Source: Candidatus Brevifilum fermentans
GTDB lineage: Bacteria > Chloroflexota > Anaerolineae > Anaerolineales > Villigracilaceae
NCBI GenBank assembly: GCA_945877125.1
Contig: CAMCQT010000019.1
Location: 1-51,699 of the forward strand
Reading direction: 5' to 3'
Length of the DNA: 51,699 bases
Positions within the stretch are counted from its first letter, which is position 1. Each line of letters opens with the position of its first letter. Positions 1-7,205 of this stretch are shown one piece after another. Made by a program: the position numbers and the translations under genes. The notes beneath the pieces are model-generated. The model searched no databases and had not been told where the DNA came from. It saw only the letters and a list, made by a program, of their open reading frames with translations.

Positions 1-151
1 GCCCGATTGCTTTCAGCGCAGGAAACAGCGCCCCGCGGCTGTTCAATAACTGCCCACTCAATAACGCCCAGAACACATGCCGCATCGCAAGATTCGTTCC
101 TATGGGTAGACCGACAAGTAGTTCGTTCAAAACGGCTATGGTATGATTCGT
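1..151 (-). pseudogene. transposase N-terminus, partial, start codon changed to ACG
   Basis: The minus strand from 151 down to 1 is open and continues the same protein that begins at 51649 on the right end ([12 protein letters not shown]..., then [20 protein letters not shown]). In this copy the initiator is ACG (149-151) where the right copy has ATG. A stop lies 14 codons upstream in frame, and the next in-frame ATG is residue 23. This copy may be poorly translated or silent. It is cut by the contig edge, so the catalytic residues cannot be seen. Confidence 0.65.
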
Positions 152-251
152 CTCGGTAATGGTGTTGTGGAATTTGTTCGCAAAACAAGATTACCACGCT
201 TTACACCATTACCTCTTTTTTTATCAATTCCACTTAGCCGAAACTAAAGTT
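1..251 (-). mobile_element. IS element, 5' end (left contig edge)
   Basis: Positions 101-251 are the reverse complement of 51549-51699 over 151 bp, with one mismatch (150 versus 51650) and no gap. Identity stops abruptly at 251/252 and 51548/51549, so the element's outer boundary lies at 251. The element reads away from the window and carries the start of a transposase. Positions 1-100 continue the element beyond what the right end shows. The IS family was not identified; the encoded start resembles transposases annotated in Chloroflexota, which is an impression from memory. Confidence 0.8.
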
Positions 252-275
252 TAATGTGATTGAGGCAATATTTAG

Positions 276-830
276 ATGAACATCCTCAAACCTAAAATCA
301 CCCTGCTGCTCGGCGGCGCGCGCAGCGGGAAATCATCCTACGCCCAAACACTTGCGGAAAATTCTGGCAAGTCTGTAACCTATCTCGCCACCGCGCAGGC
401 GTTGGATGATGAAATGTCGGCGCGGATTCAAAAGCATCAGTCGGAGCGACCCACTCACTGGCAGACGCTCGAAATTCCGCTGGAACTTTCGTCGCACGTT
501 GGGCAGATAAAATCTGAACTCGTGATTTTGGATTGCATGACCTTGCTCGCCACCAATTTGCTCATGCAATTTGTGAAAGATGATCTGGTGGATGAAGCGC
601 CATTTGCAGATGCCATTCACAAAGAAGTGGCTGATTTGCTCGCCGCCATTCGCGCTGGGGAAAAAGACTGGATCATCATCTCAAATGAAATCGGTCTGGG
701 GCTTGTGCCGCCCTATCAAATGGGACGCGTTTATCGCGACCTGCTCGGCTGGGCAAATCAAAGCCTCGCGCGCGAAGCGGACAAGGTTGTCTTTATGGTG
801 GCGGGGATTCCGATGATTGTAAAAAGTTGA
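276..830 (+). CDS. cobU: adenosylcobinamide kinase / adenosylcobinamide-phosphate guanylyltransferase CobU
   Basis: CobU phosphorylates adenosylcobinamide and then transfers GMP from GTP to it, giving AdoCbi-GDP in nucleotide-loop assembly of cobalamin (cytoplasmic). The 184 residues match the family's usual size. A P-loop GGARSGKSS lies at about residues 13-21. The family's RxxxHxxxRPxxW region appears as IQKHQSERPTHW near residue 52, its His being the expected guanylylation site. The SNEIG, GRVYRDLLG and VVFMVAGIP blocks are also typical. GAGG at 262-265 sits about 10 nt before the ATG. The IS end stops only 24 bp upstream, so the native promoter or upstream cob/btu genes were probably displaced. 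The next gene is an ABC ATPase of the B12/siderophore type. Confidence 0.93.
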   Translation: MNILKPKITLLLGGARSGKSSYAQTLAENSGKSVTYLATAQALDDEMSARIQKHQSERPTHWQTLEIPLELSSHVGQIKSELVILDCMTLLATNLLMQFVKDDLVDEAPFADAIHKEVADLLAAIRAGEKDWIIISNEIGLGLVPPYQMGRVYRDLLGWANQSLAREADKVVFMVAGIPMIVKS

Positions 831-866
831 AAGGTTGCAGGTTTGAAGGTTGAAAAGTTGGCAGGT
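826..866. repeat. degenerate GGTTG-AAA tandem tract
   Basis: The gap between cobU and the ABC ATPase gene is filled by imperfect copies of a roughly 8-10 nt word built from GTTGAAAGGTTG. It is one of several word-like low-complexity tracts in the window (see 23581-23617, 44470-44580, 47070-47135, 51366-51395). It overlaps the cobU stop and ends at the AGGTG ribosome-binding site of the next gene. Confidence 0.6.
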
Positions 867-872
867 GAAAAT

Positions 873-1640
873 ATGCTTAAGATTCAAGGTGTTTCAGTTT
901 TTTATTATCAGCGCCAGATTTTGCATGGCATTGATCTCAACGTGGGGGCGGGCGAAGTTGTCGCGTTGATCGGGCCGAACGGCGCGGGAAAATCCACGTT
1001 GATCCGCGCGGTGAGCGGAGTTATTCCGATCCGCGCGGGGCATGTCCGCACGAATGGCGATAATTTCGGTTCGCTGAATCCAATTCAACGTGCGCGTTAT
1101 ATTGCCACCGTGCCGCAGGCTGTCATGCTTCCGCCCGCCTACACCGTTTGGGAAACTGTGCTTTTCGGTCGCACGCCTTATTTGAATTTTCTGGGTCAAT
1201 TTTCGGAGAAGGATGAGGAACGCGCCCACTCGGCTTTGGAGCGGGTTCACGCGCTGAATCTTTTGGATCGGCGCGTCGGCGAACTTTCGGGCGGCGAACA
1301 GCAGCGCGTGTTGCTTGCGCGCGCGCTGTGCCAATCCACGCCGATCCTTTTGCTCGACGAACCCACCGCGCATCTGGATTTGCAATATCAAGTCAGTCTG
1401 CTGGAACTGGTTCATGAATTGGCGCACAAGGATAATCTTGCCGTGCTGCTTGCCCTGCATGATTTGAATCTCGCCGCCCGTTACGCGGATCGCGTCGCGC
1501 TGATGGTGGGCGGCAAACTACAGGCAGTGGGCAACCCGCGAGAGGTTTTGCAATCCGAGTTGATTTCTCGCGCATACTGTCTGCCCGTGCAGGTGGTCGA
1601 GCATCCGTTCATGGATGCTCCGCTGGTTCTGCCAACGTAG
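873..1640 (+). CDS. ABC transporter ATP-binding protein, FecE/BtuD type
   Basis: ATPase subunit of an importer for vitamin B12, siderophore or heme, acting on the inner face of the membrane. Starting at ATG 873 gives 255 residues; AGGTG at 863-867 is correctly spaced. An in-frame TTG at 843 lies in a repeat tract and is unlikely to be used. Motifs: Walker A GPNGAGKST near residue 35, Q-loop TVPQA, signature LSGGEQQR near 137, Walker B ILLLDEPT near 156, H-loop ALHDLN near 190. The PNGAGKST and LALHDLNLAARYADR blocks are characteristic of the FecCD-partner ATPases. The neighbour cobU suggests cobalamin or cobinamide uptake. The permease and binding protein are not in the window and may lie beyond the IS. 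Confidence 0.85.
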   Translation: MLKIQGVSVFYYQRQILHGIDLNVGAGEVVALIGPNGAGKSTLIRAVSGVIPIRAGHVRTNGDNFGSLNPIQRARYIATVPQAVMLPPAYTVWETVLFGRTPYLNFLGQFSEKDEERAHSALERVHALNLLDRRVGELSGGEQQRVLLARALCQSTPILLLDEPTAHLDLQYQVSLLELVHELAHKDNLAVLLALHDLNLAARYADRVALMVGGKLQAVGNPREVLQSELISRAYCLPVQVVEHPFMDAPLVLPT

Positions 1641-1699
1641 GTCACGTTTGCAACGTGACGGTTTTGGATGGGAAATATCACGCTGCAAGCGTGACCTAC
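1637..1699. repeat. palindromic REP-like element between convergent genes
   Basis: Outer inverted arms GTAGGTCACG and CGTGACCTAC enclose two inner hairpins, GTCACGTT-TGC-AACGTGAC and TCACGC-TGCAA-GCGTGA. It fills the whole gap between two convergent stops and contains the stop codon of the ATPase gene. It probably works as a bidirectional 3' structure. A related element with outer GTAGGT arms and different inner stems is at 16679-16745. Confidence 0.75.
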
Positions 1700-2461
1700 T
1701 CATCTCACAAAATAAATAATCGAAACGATCACCCCAATCGTCACCACCGTCCACCTCAGCGTGGACGGTTTGATTCTGCCTGCGAGTTTCCCGCCCAATG
1801 TCCCGCCGATCAACGCGCCAACGGCCATCACCAGCGCCGCTGACCAAATCACCTGACCCGAAAAAATGAAGAAGATCGCCGCCGCCACGTTGACGCTGAA
1901 CGCGACTGCCTGCTTCAGCGCGTTCAATCTCGTCAGCGTATCTTCCAAAGTTAATCCCAGCGCCGAGAGCACGATCACACTCAAGCCTGCGCCGAAATAT
2001 CCGCCGTAGATCGAAGCCAACCCAACAGGCAGCCAGGTCAACTTTTCCAGTTTTGCTCCATGACCTTCGCCCATGCGCCGCATCAACCACGCGCGGACGG
2101 GGTCTTGAATTGCCAGTAATCCTGAAGCCAGCAAAATTAAATAGGGAACCAAATCCTTGAAAAATTTTTCGCCGGTTTGCAAAAGTAGAAACCCGCCCAG
2201 CACACCGCCCGCGATGCTCGCAGGCACGATCAGCCAGAGACGTTTCTCTTGTCCGCGCAGATCATTCCACTGCGCGAGTGTTCCGCCGAAGTAGCCTGGG
2301 CAGAGCGCCACGGTGTTGGTGATGTTCGCTGCCATCGCAGGAATGCCCACCGCCGTCAGCATGGGAAATGTGATCAGCGTGCCGCCGCCAGCCAGGGCGT
2401 TGACCGCTCCCGCGGCGAGGGCGGCGAGTCCGATGAGCAAAAAGTCAAATCCGCTGAGCAT
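1700..2461 (-). CDS. TSUP (TauE/SafE) family membrane exporter
   Basis: A 253-residue polytopic membrane protein of the sulfite/sulfoacetate exporter (TSUP) family. Two repeated halves are visible, each starting with a helix pair that carries small-residue motifs: [16 protein letters not shown] near residues 18-34 and [18 protein letters not shown] in the second half. About eight hydrophobic segments are present. It begins 2 nt after the ribZ stop (TAA then ATG at 2461), so it is almost certainly translated from the rib operon mRNA as its last gene. Substrates of TSUP proteins vary and cannot be deduced here. Its presence behind an FMN riboswitch is unusual and may mean export of a flavin- or sulfur-linked compound; that is inference. 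Confidence 0.8.
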   Translation of the reverse strand: MLSGFDFLLIGLAALAAGAVNALAGGGTLITFPMLTAVGIPAMAANITNTVALCPGYFGGTLAQWNDLRGQEKRLWLIVPASIAGGVLGGFLLLQTGEKFFKDLVPYLILLASGLLAIQDPVRAWLMRRMGEGHGAKLEKLTWLPVGLASIYGGYFGAGLSVIVLSALGLTLEDTLTRLNALKQAVAFSVNVAAAIFFIFSGQVIWSAALVMAVGALIGGTLGGKLAGRIKPSTLRWTVVTIGVIVSIIYFVR

Positions 2462-2463
2462 GT

Positions 2464-3210
2464 TTACTCAATCGCTCCGCGCAACTTGCGCGCCAGTTTT
2501 CCAAAATGCGGCGTGTAGCGGATGTCGTCATTGCGCGGGCGGGGCAGGTCAACTTTCACTTCCAATTTTATTTGCCCGGGGCGCTGGGTTAATACCAACA
2601 CATCATCTGCTAGAAACAAAGATTCATTGATGGAATGTGTCACCATGATGATCGTCTTCTGTTTTACCTGCCAGATACGCGACAACTCCACCCACATGCG
2701 TTCGCGGGTGATTGCGTCCAGCGAGGCAAAAGGCTCATCGAGCAGGAGCAGGTCGGGGTCGTGGATCAGGGCGCGGGCAATTCCCACACGCTGCGCCATG
2801 CCGCCGGATAATTCTCGCGGCCACGAATCTTCGAATCCATTTAATCCAACCAGCTCGACCATCTCCTGCGCTTTGATGCGCGCCTGGGATTCGTCCATGC
2901 CTTCCAGTTCGAGCGGCAATTTGATGTTATCCATCACACTGCGCCAGGGCATGAGATGCGCCTGCTGAAAGACCATGCCGATTTTAGGCTGCTGATTGTG
3001 GATGAAATCCACCTGCCCTGAGGTTGGTTTCAACAAGCCTGCGAGGATTCTCAAAAGGGTGGTTTTGCCTGAACCGGAAGGTCCAAGAAAACAAATGAAA
3101 TCACGCGGGCACACTTCAAAGGAAATATTTTCCAGCGCGTGCAAACCGCCGTTGCTATCAGGAAAGACAACGGAAAGATTTTTTACAGTGAGGATGGGGG
3201 GATTTTTCAT
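2464..3210 (-). CDS. ribZ: ABC transporter ATPase of the riboflavin (RibXYZ-type) system
   Basis: 248-residue ATPase of the nitrate/sulfonate/taurine/thiamine-precursor class (SsuB/TauB/ThiZ-like). Walker [10 protein letters not shown] is near residue 44, followed by Q-loop [12 protein letters not shown], signature LSGGMAQR, Walker [13 protein letters not shown] and H-loop [11 protein letters not shown]. It belongs to an operon with an NMT1/THI5-like binding protein and an SsuC-like permease under an FMN riboswitch. The RibXY riboflavin importer described in Chloroflexi has this arrangement, so it is assigned as the energising subunit. The symbol is by analogy with ThiZ. A dispersed repeat (3221-3296) separates it from ribY, and the ribosome-binding site is weak. 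Confidence 0.85.
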   Translation of the reverse strand: MKNPPILTVKNLSVVFPDSNGGLHALENISFEVCPRDFICFLGPSGSGKTTLLRILAGLLKPTSGQVDFIHNQQPKIGMVFQQAHLMPWRSVMDNIKLPLELEGMDESQARIKAQEMVELVGLNGFEDSWPRELSGGMAQRVGIARALIHDPDLLLLDEPFASLDAITRERMWVELSRIWQVKQKTIIMVTHSINESLFLADDVLVLTQRPGQIKLEVKVDLPRPRNDDIRYTPHFGKLARKLRGAIE

Positions 3211-3220
3211 GATTATTTTT

Positions 3221-3296
3221 CACCACAAAGGGTCACAAAGGAGCGCAAAGGAAAACCCTTAAATCTTTGTGTCCCTTCGTGTCCTTCGTGGTTAAT
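3221..3296. repeat. CACAAAGG / CCTTCGTGG dispersed repeat
   Basis: This starts with CACCACAAAGGGTCACAAAGG and returns as CTTTGTGTCCCTTCGTGTCC, so it is a weak inverted repeat built of CACAAAGG words. A second copy is at 31056-31092. It lies inside the rib operon between ribY and ribZ without breaking the reading frames. Confidence 0.65.
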
Positions 3297-3300
3297 GATT

Positions 3301-4275
3301 TTACGGCACAAACTGGTTTGTGAATGCCTTGCTCAAATCCGTTTTTTCAGTGACCAAGCCCATCTCCAGCAAAACGTCTTGCATGTTTTCCCAGGCTTGC
3401 GGGTCAGAGTATCCGAGGCGCTCGGTTTTCCACATGTCAATGGATGTGGCGAGAATTTCCTTTTGCACGGTTTTATCAAGGTCTGCAAAGTTGGGAATGT
3501 AGGTTGCGCTTAATGCGTAGGCATCATCGGGATTTTCGATGGTGTATTTTAATCCTTTCAAAAAGGCTCCCACAAATGCGCTGACCAATTCTGGATCTTC
3601 TGCAATTACTTTTTCACTCGCCAAAATTCCGTTCGCGGCCAACTGCACAGAATCAGCCACGCGCAATTCGGTCACATCAAATCCCTGCGCCTTCAACTGG
3701 ATCGGCTCATTGGCGGCGTAGCCAACCACAATATTCTGCTTGCCCGCCGCGACCAACTCCACTTGATTGAAACCGATCTCTTCCAACTTTACATCAGATT
3801 CTTTCAATCCGGCAGAAAATAATAAAGCACGCAAGCCAACATAATTTGCGCCGAATAGACCGGGCAATCCAATTGTCTTGCCTTTTAAATCCTGCGCCGT
3901 TGCAACACCCAGATCACTTTTTGAGATGACCGAGATCGGGTACTGCTGATACCACGCGGCAACATACGTCACAGGCACTTCCTGCGCGCGCGCCAGCAAA
4001 ACCTGTTCGCCTGAAACCACTGCAAATGGCAGTTCGCCCGCGCCCACCAACTTCACGCCGTCGGTCTCGAACGAATAATCCATTTCGATCTCGATGCCCG
4101 CATCCTTGAAATATCCTTTTTCGATGGCGGCATATAAAGGCGCAAATTGGATGTTGGCAATGTACCCCAACGGCAGGCGGATGTGAGTCAACGCAGCGGA
4201 CTTAACTGGTGGCTTGGCGCAAGCCGAAAGGCTGATCGCCAGCCCAAGCATGAGGTAAACTAATTTCTTCAACAT
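3301..4275 (-). CDS. ribY: riboflavin ABC transporter substrate-binding lipoprotein, NMT1/THI5-like
   Basis: 324-residue extracytoplasmic binding protein. The signal peptide ends in a lipobox, SLSAC, with the lipidated Cys at residue 19. The NMT1/THI5-like (SsuA/ThiY) domain follows: LPLGYIANIQFAPLYAAIEKGYF near residue 37, AGELPFAVVSGEQVLLAR near 97, and a KTIGLPG hinge block. AGGAG precedes ATG 4275 with good spacing. The FMN riboswitch upstream and the partner permease and ATPase point to riboflavin uptake as described for RibXY in Chloroflexi. A thiamine-precursor or sulfonate ligand would be the alternative from the fold alone, but the riboswitch argues against it. Confidence 0.87.
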   Translation of the reverse strand: MLKKLVYLMLGLAISLSACAKPPVKSAALTHIRLPLGYIANIQFAPLYAAIEKGYFKDAGIEIEMDYSFETDGVKLVGAGELPFAVVSGEQVLLARAQEVPVTYVAAWYQQYPISVISKSDLGVATAQDLKGKTIGLPGLFGANYVGLRALLFSAGLKESDVKLEEIGFNQVELVAAGKQNIVVGYAANEPIQLKAQGFDVTELRVADSVQLAANGILASEKVIAEDPELVSAFVGAFLKGLKYTIENPDDAYALSATYIPNFADLDKTVQKEILATSIDMWKTERLGYSDPQAWENMQDVLLEMGLVTEKTDLSKAFTNQFVP

Positions 4276-4294
4276 TGTATTTCTCCTTTTGATA

Positions 4295-4446
4295 TGTCAT
4301 TGCGAGGAGGGTATTCTTCCCGACGAAGCAATCTCTTTTTATCACATTGTAGATTGCTCACCGCACTGGCGCGCGGCGCAAGTGTCGGGCAAAGAGCACA
4401 CCTGCCCTGGCGGGCGGTTCCAGGGAGAACGCCCTCGCAATGACAT
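4295..4446. repeat. TGTCATTGCGAGG dispersed element (composite copy)
   Basis: Terminal inverted repeats TGTCATTGCGAGG at the left and CCTCGCAATGACA at the right bound 152 bp. The inner parts GACGAAGCAATCTC and AGATTGCT are shared with copies at 20081-20152 and 42228-42324. This copy carries extra internal DNA with another palindrome (GCGCGCGGCGCAAGTGTCGG). It lies between ribX and ribY and directly abuts the ribX stop. No ORF is supported in it; it looks like a non-autonomous, MITE-like element. Confidence 0.8.
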
Positions 4447-5201
4447 TATTTATTTTGCCATTTCAAAAATCTTTTTTCGAGCAAAGTAACAATTCCGTAT
4501 AACGATAAAGCCAGCGCAACCAGCATGATGACCGCCACAAAGACCATGGAAGTATCGTATTGAAAATCTCCAACTTTCAACAAATAGCCGAGACCTTCCT
4601 TGGCATCCACCAACTCGCCAACAATCGCACCGATGACCGATAACGTGGCGCCGATCCGCAAGCCTGCCAACAACACCGGCATGGATGCAGGCACTTCGAG
4701 CTTTGTCATCACCTGCCAGCGCGAGGCACGCAGGGAATTCATCATGTCGTACAACGCGGGCGGAACTGCGCGCACACCTACGACGGTGTTGACCAAGACC
4801 GGAAAGAACACGATCAACGCGCAGATGACCACTTTGGAGATGATCCCATGTCCCAGCCAGATGACAAGCAAGGGCGCAATGGCCACCACTGGAACCGCCT
4901 GACTTGCCACAAGATACGGCGAAAGTATTTTTTCCAGCGAATGGGATTTGGCAAGCATATATCCAAGCACGGTGGCTAATGTCACACCGACCAGCAAGCC
5001 AAGCGTGATCTCGAGCAGGGTAACGCTGGTGTGATACAGCAGGCTTCCATCTGCAAGAGACCTGAGCAGGCGCGTCCACACATCCAGCGGGGAAGGCAGG
5101 ATAAAACGCGGCAATCCGCTCAGGCGTACGATCAGCCCCCAGCCTAGTATGCCGATGATGATGGAAAAAAGTCCGAGCCAACGTGAGAATGATATTTTCA
5201 T
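4446..5201 (-). CDS. ribX: riboflavin ABC transporter permease, SsuC/ThiX-like
   Basis: 251-residue inner-membrane permease with about six hydrophobic helices. The BPD permease EAA-type loop is visible as LRASRWQVMTKLEVPASMPVLLAGLRIG near residues 158-185, where the ATPase docks. It is the first gene after the FMN riboswitch, then ribY, ribZ and the TSUP gene follow on the same strand. A 33-nt palindrome (5213-5245) stands just upstream of the ATG, and no strong Shine-Dalgarno sequence is visible. Function as the riboflavin channel follows from the riboswitch and the established RibXY family context; the fold alone would also fit sulfonate or thiamine-precursor transport. Confidence 0.87.
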   Translation of the reverse strand: MKISFSRWLGLFSIIIGILGWGLIVRLSGLPRFILPSPLDVWTRLLRSLADGSLLYHTSVTLLEITLGLLVGVTLATVLGYMLAKSHSLEKILSPYLVASQAVPVVAIAPLLVIWLGHGIISKVVICALIVFFPVLVNTVVGVRAVPPALYDMMNSLRASRWQVMTKLEVPASMPVLLAGLRIGATLSVIGAIVGELVDAKEGLGYLLKVGDFQYDTSMVFVAVIMLVALALSLYGIVTLLEKRFLKWQNK

Positions 5202-5212
5202 AATTTGTGGGG

Positions 5213-5245
5213 AGACCTGACAGGTTTCTAAAACCTGTCAGGTCT
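5213..5245. repeat. 33-nt double palindrome, copy 1
   Basis: Two 15-nt arms, AGACCTGACAGGTTT and its inverse, around a 3-nt centre. Each arm also holds a small palindrome ACCT-GAC-AGGT. The same 33-nt architecture with different bases is at 5989-6021, 50307-50339 and 51491-51523. Here it ends about 11 nt before the ribX start codon and could occlude or space ribosome entry. Confidence 0.8.
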
Positions 5246-5249
5246 GAAA

Positions 5250-5288
5250 AATAAAAAAACGCCTCGCTAGAAAAAAACTGCGGGGCGT
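5250..5288 (-). terminator. second rho-independent terminator in the ribX leader
   Basis: On the minus strand CGCCCCGC pairs with GCGAGGCG (one mismatch) across an A/T-rich loop, followed by seven T residues. It is about 45 nt downstream of the first leader terminator. Between the two, CGTGGA/TCCACG and CTCAG/CTGAG can form another stem, so the leader may switch between several structures. Confidence 0.65.
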
Positions 5289-5331
5289 GGAGACAGGCTC
5301 AGGCGGAGTCTGAGGCGAGACATCCACGTTT

Positions 5332-5364
5332 AAAAAATCCCGAAAACAATAAATGTTTTCGGGA
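5332..5364 (-). terminator. FMN riboswitch expression-platform terminator
   Basis: On the minus strand TCCCGAAAAC pairs with GTTTTCGGGA around a 7-nt loop and is followed by six T residues. It starts about 40 nt after the end of the FMN aptamer, the position expected for a transcription-terminating platform that switches ribX off when FMN is bound. Confidence 0.8.
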
Positions 5365-5405
5365 CGTGAATCCGCTCAGAGACCATGCAGGTCCTGTCGT
5401 GATTA

Positions 5406-5624
5406 CCTTCTACTATCCAGACTATACTGTCGGCCTTGGAATTCACTTGCACCGCACTTCGTTTAGTGCAAGTGCAGGTGTCACCAAGTCATGCCCGCTT
5501 TTTGCGGTACCCATTTCCCAAAGAGGAAATGGGCACTGCCCAAAGAGGCTCGTGGGCTTTACCACCGATCGGGAATTCACTTGCACTTTTATTATTGCGT
5601 GCAGGTGTCACCCTGCCCCGAAGG
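5406..5624 (-). promoter_or_regulatory. FMN riboswitch (RFN element)
   Basis: The minus strand carries the conserved RFN blocks in order: CTTCGGGGCAGGGTGA, AATTCCCGATCGGTGG, AAAGCCCACGAGC, GGGCATGACTTGGTGA, AATTCCAAGGCCGACAGT, ATAGTCTGGATAGTAGAAGG. Two peripheral stems are lengthened by hairpins with the same edges (GTGACACCTGCAC ... GTGCAAGTGAATTCC), and a third arm (GCCCATTTCC/GGAAATGGG) is long too, so the aptamer spans about 219 nt. It leads into ribXYZ and the TSUP gene. FMN binding is expected to terminate transcription at the stems downstream. Confidence 0.95.
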
Positions 5625-5653
5625 TTAAATATTCAATTGTGAAGTATTCGTAA

Positions 5654-5845
5654 TTACGCTTTGATGATGCAATCTACCGGGCAAACTTCAACGCACTTGG
5701 GGGCGTCGTAATGACCTTCGCATTCAACGCAGGTGGCGGCGTCGATGACGTACATGGAGCCATCGCCTTCGGTGATGGAGTTGGTGGGGCATTCGGGCAG
5801 GCATGCGCCGCAGGCGATGCAATCTTCAGTAATTTTCATGGACAT
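5654..5845 (-). CDS. 2[4Fe-4S] ferredoxin, YfhL/Alvin type
   Basis: 63-residue cytoplasmic electron carrier. The first cluster motif is CIACGACLPECP. The second is CVECEGHYDAPKCVEVCP, where the spacing C-x2-C-x8-C-x3-C is the insertion typical of Alvin/YfhL-type ferredoxins. AAGGAG lies 9 nt before the ATG at 5845, which favours this start over the second Met two codons later. It lies on the same strand as valS and the rib operon. With the TPR insert removed it would directly follow valS. Confidence 0.92.
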   Translation of the reverse strand: MSMKITEDCIACGACLPECPTNSITEGDGSMYVIDAATCVECEGHYDAPKCVEVCPVDCIIKA

Positions 5846-5988
5846 GGTATTTGTCTCCTTAGGATTAATTTTAGTGGATTATAACGTAACCTGCCTAAAG
5901 ATACCTGATGGACTTAAGTAGGTTTAGTGTCAAATGTCATCGGTTTAGTGGAATTTGTCACGCTGGGTATTTGGCATATTCCGATACC

Positions 5989-6021
5989 AGACCTCCGAGG
6001 TTTTTAAAACCTCGGAGGTCT
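5989..6021. repeat. 33-nt double palindrome, copy 2
   Basis: Arms of 16 nt (AGACCTCCGAGGTTTT and its inverse) around one T. Each arm contains ACCT-CCG-AGGT, itself palindromic. It begins 6 nt after the stop codon of the displaced valS fragment, where a 3' hairpin of the ancestral valS gene would be expected. Confidence 0.8.
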
Positions 6022-6026
6022 TTGCG

Positions 6027-6143
6027 TTACTTCAACTGCGCTTTGATCTTCTCAGCCGTATCTTTATATCCATCCAACTTCTCAACTTCTTTCGCAACCA
6101 ACGCGGCGGGAGCTTTGTTGGCGAAGTCACTGGAGAATAATTT
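6027..6143 (-). pseudogene. displaced 3' end of valS (39 codons)
   Basis: Read on the minus strand this gives KLFSSDFANKAPAAL, then VAKEVEKLDGYKDTAEKIKAQLK and TAA. It aligns without gaps to the last residues of the complete ValRS at 7200 (KLLSSDFANKAPTSV, then VAKEREKLDGYKDTAMKLKSQLK). Stops lie upstream in frame, so it is only a tail. It is a diverged copy, not a recent duplicate, and is separated from the complete gene by the TPR gene. It probably represents the original end of valS at this locus. Confidence 0.88.
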
Positions 6144-6174
6144 AATGTATAATTAAATTTATCAGGAGCATTAA

Positions 6175-7161
6175 ATGAAACATAATGATTTAACAGGGAA
6201 AGAATGGTTTGAGATGGGAAACCAATATTATTTAGAAAAAAATTTAGATGAGGCTATTCGCTGTTTTAGCGAGGTTATTCGCCTCAAACCAGATTCTTTT
6301 GCTTCTTACTATAACCGAGGCTTGGCGCTCGATGAAAAAGGCGATTTAGAAGGGGCAATTCAGGATTTTACCGATGCTATATGCCTCAAAATAGATGTTT
6401 TTGAAATTTACTATAACCGAGGTAGTGCTTACTATGAAAAAGGCGATGTAAACAACGCAATAAAGGACTATACTGAAGTGATCCGCCTGAAGCCGAATCT
6501 TGCTGATGCTTATAATAATCGCGGTAATGCGCGCGATGATATAGGTGATATTGATGGTGCAATCAAAGATTTTGCCGAAGCCATTCGTATTCAACCAGAT
6601 TTTGCTGAGGCTTACTATAACCGAGGAAAAGTACATAAAAGTAAAGGTAACTTGGAAGATGCAATCAAAGATTTTTCCGAAGTCATCCGCCTCAACCCAG
6701 AAGATGCTGAGGCTTATAATGATCGCGGCATGGTGTTCAAGGAAGTAGATGATTTGGAATGTGCTATTAATGATTATACTGAAGCCGTTCGCCTCCAACC
6801 AGATTTTGCAGAGGCTTACAACAACCGAGGCAATGCGCTATATCATAATGATGATATAGATGGCGCTGTCAAGGATTACAACGAGTCTATCCGTATCAAT
6901 CCAAATATTGCCGAGGTTTACGTCAATAAGGGCAATGCACACACCGATAACAACGATATAGATGGAGCAATCAAAGCTTATACAGAAGCTGTCTGCATCA
7001 ATCCAGATCACGCTGAAGCCTATTGGGGTAGAGGTGTTGCTTTTAAGAAGAAAGGTGATTACGATTTCGCAATTGCAGATTATCAAAGGTATTTTGAGGT
7101 AGGTGGCACAAGCGAAATTGTTAAACAGTATTTGATTGATTTGAAGACGAAAATAGCTTAA
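6175..7161 (+). CDS. tetratricopeptide repeat protein (insert between valS and its old 3' end)
   Basis: 328 residues made almost entirely of about nine 34-residue TPRs with the consensus AYNNRGNA...DIDGAIKDFAEAIRIQP. No signal peptide or membrane helix is visible, so it is probably a cytoplasmic protein-protein interaction scaffold of unknown partner. AGGAG precedes the ATG and a TATAAT lies at 6148-6153. The gene is visibly richer in A+T than its neighbours and runs against valS. It sits between the intact valS 3' end and a displaced duplicate of that end (6027-6143), so it looks acquired. The function cannot be deduced from TPRs. Confidence 0.88.
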   Translation: MKHNDLTGKEWFEMGNQYYLEKNLDEAIRCFSEVIRLKPDSFASYYNRGLALDEKGDLEGAIQDFTDAICLKIDVFEIYYNRGSAYYEKGDVNNAIKDYTEVIRLKPNLADAYNNRGNARDDIGDIDGAIKDFAEAIRIQPDFAEAYYNRGKVHKSKGNLEDAIKDFSEVIRLNPEDAEAYNDRGMVFKEVDDLECAINDYTEAVRLQPDFAEAYNNRGNALYHNDDIDGAVKDYNESIRINPNIAEVYVNKGNAHTDNNDIDGAIKAYTEAVCINPDHAEAYWGRGVAFKKKGDYDFAIADYQRYFEVGGTSEIVKQYLIDLKTKIA

Positions 7162-7205
7162 CAAAAGTCCCTGCCAATTTAGCAGGGACTTTTGTTAAGC
7201 TATTT
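7151..7205. terminator. bidirectional terminator containing both stop codons
   Basis: A perfect 24-bp inverted repeat (arms 7151-7174 and 7182-7205, loop CAATTTA) with A-rich and T-rich flanks serves both the TPR gene and valS. The arms include the stop codon and the last codon of each convergent gene, so the two 3' ends are mirror images. This is unusual and may mark the junction of the insert. Confidence 0.85.

Noticed and set aside
3301-5201. Thiamine-precursor or sulfonate ABC transporter
   Set aside because: The folds would allow it, but the leader is an FMN riboswitch, not a TPP riboswitch, and no sulfonate genes are present.
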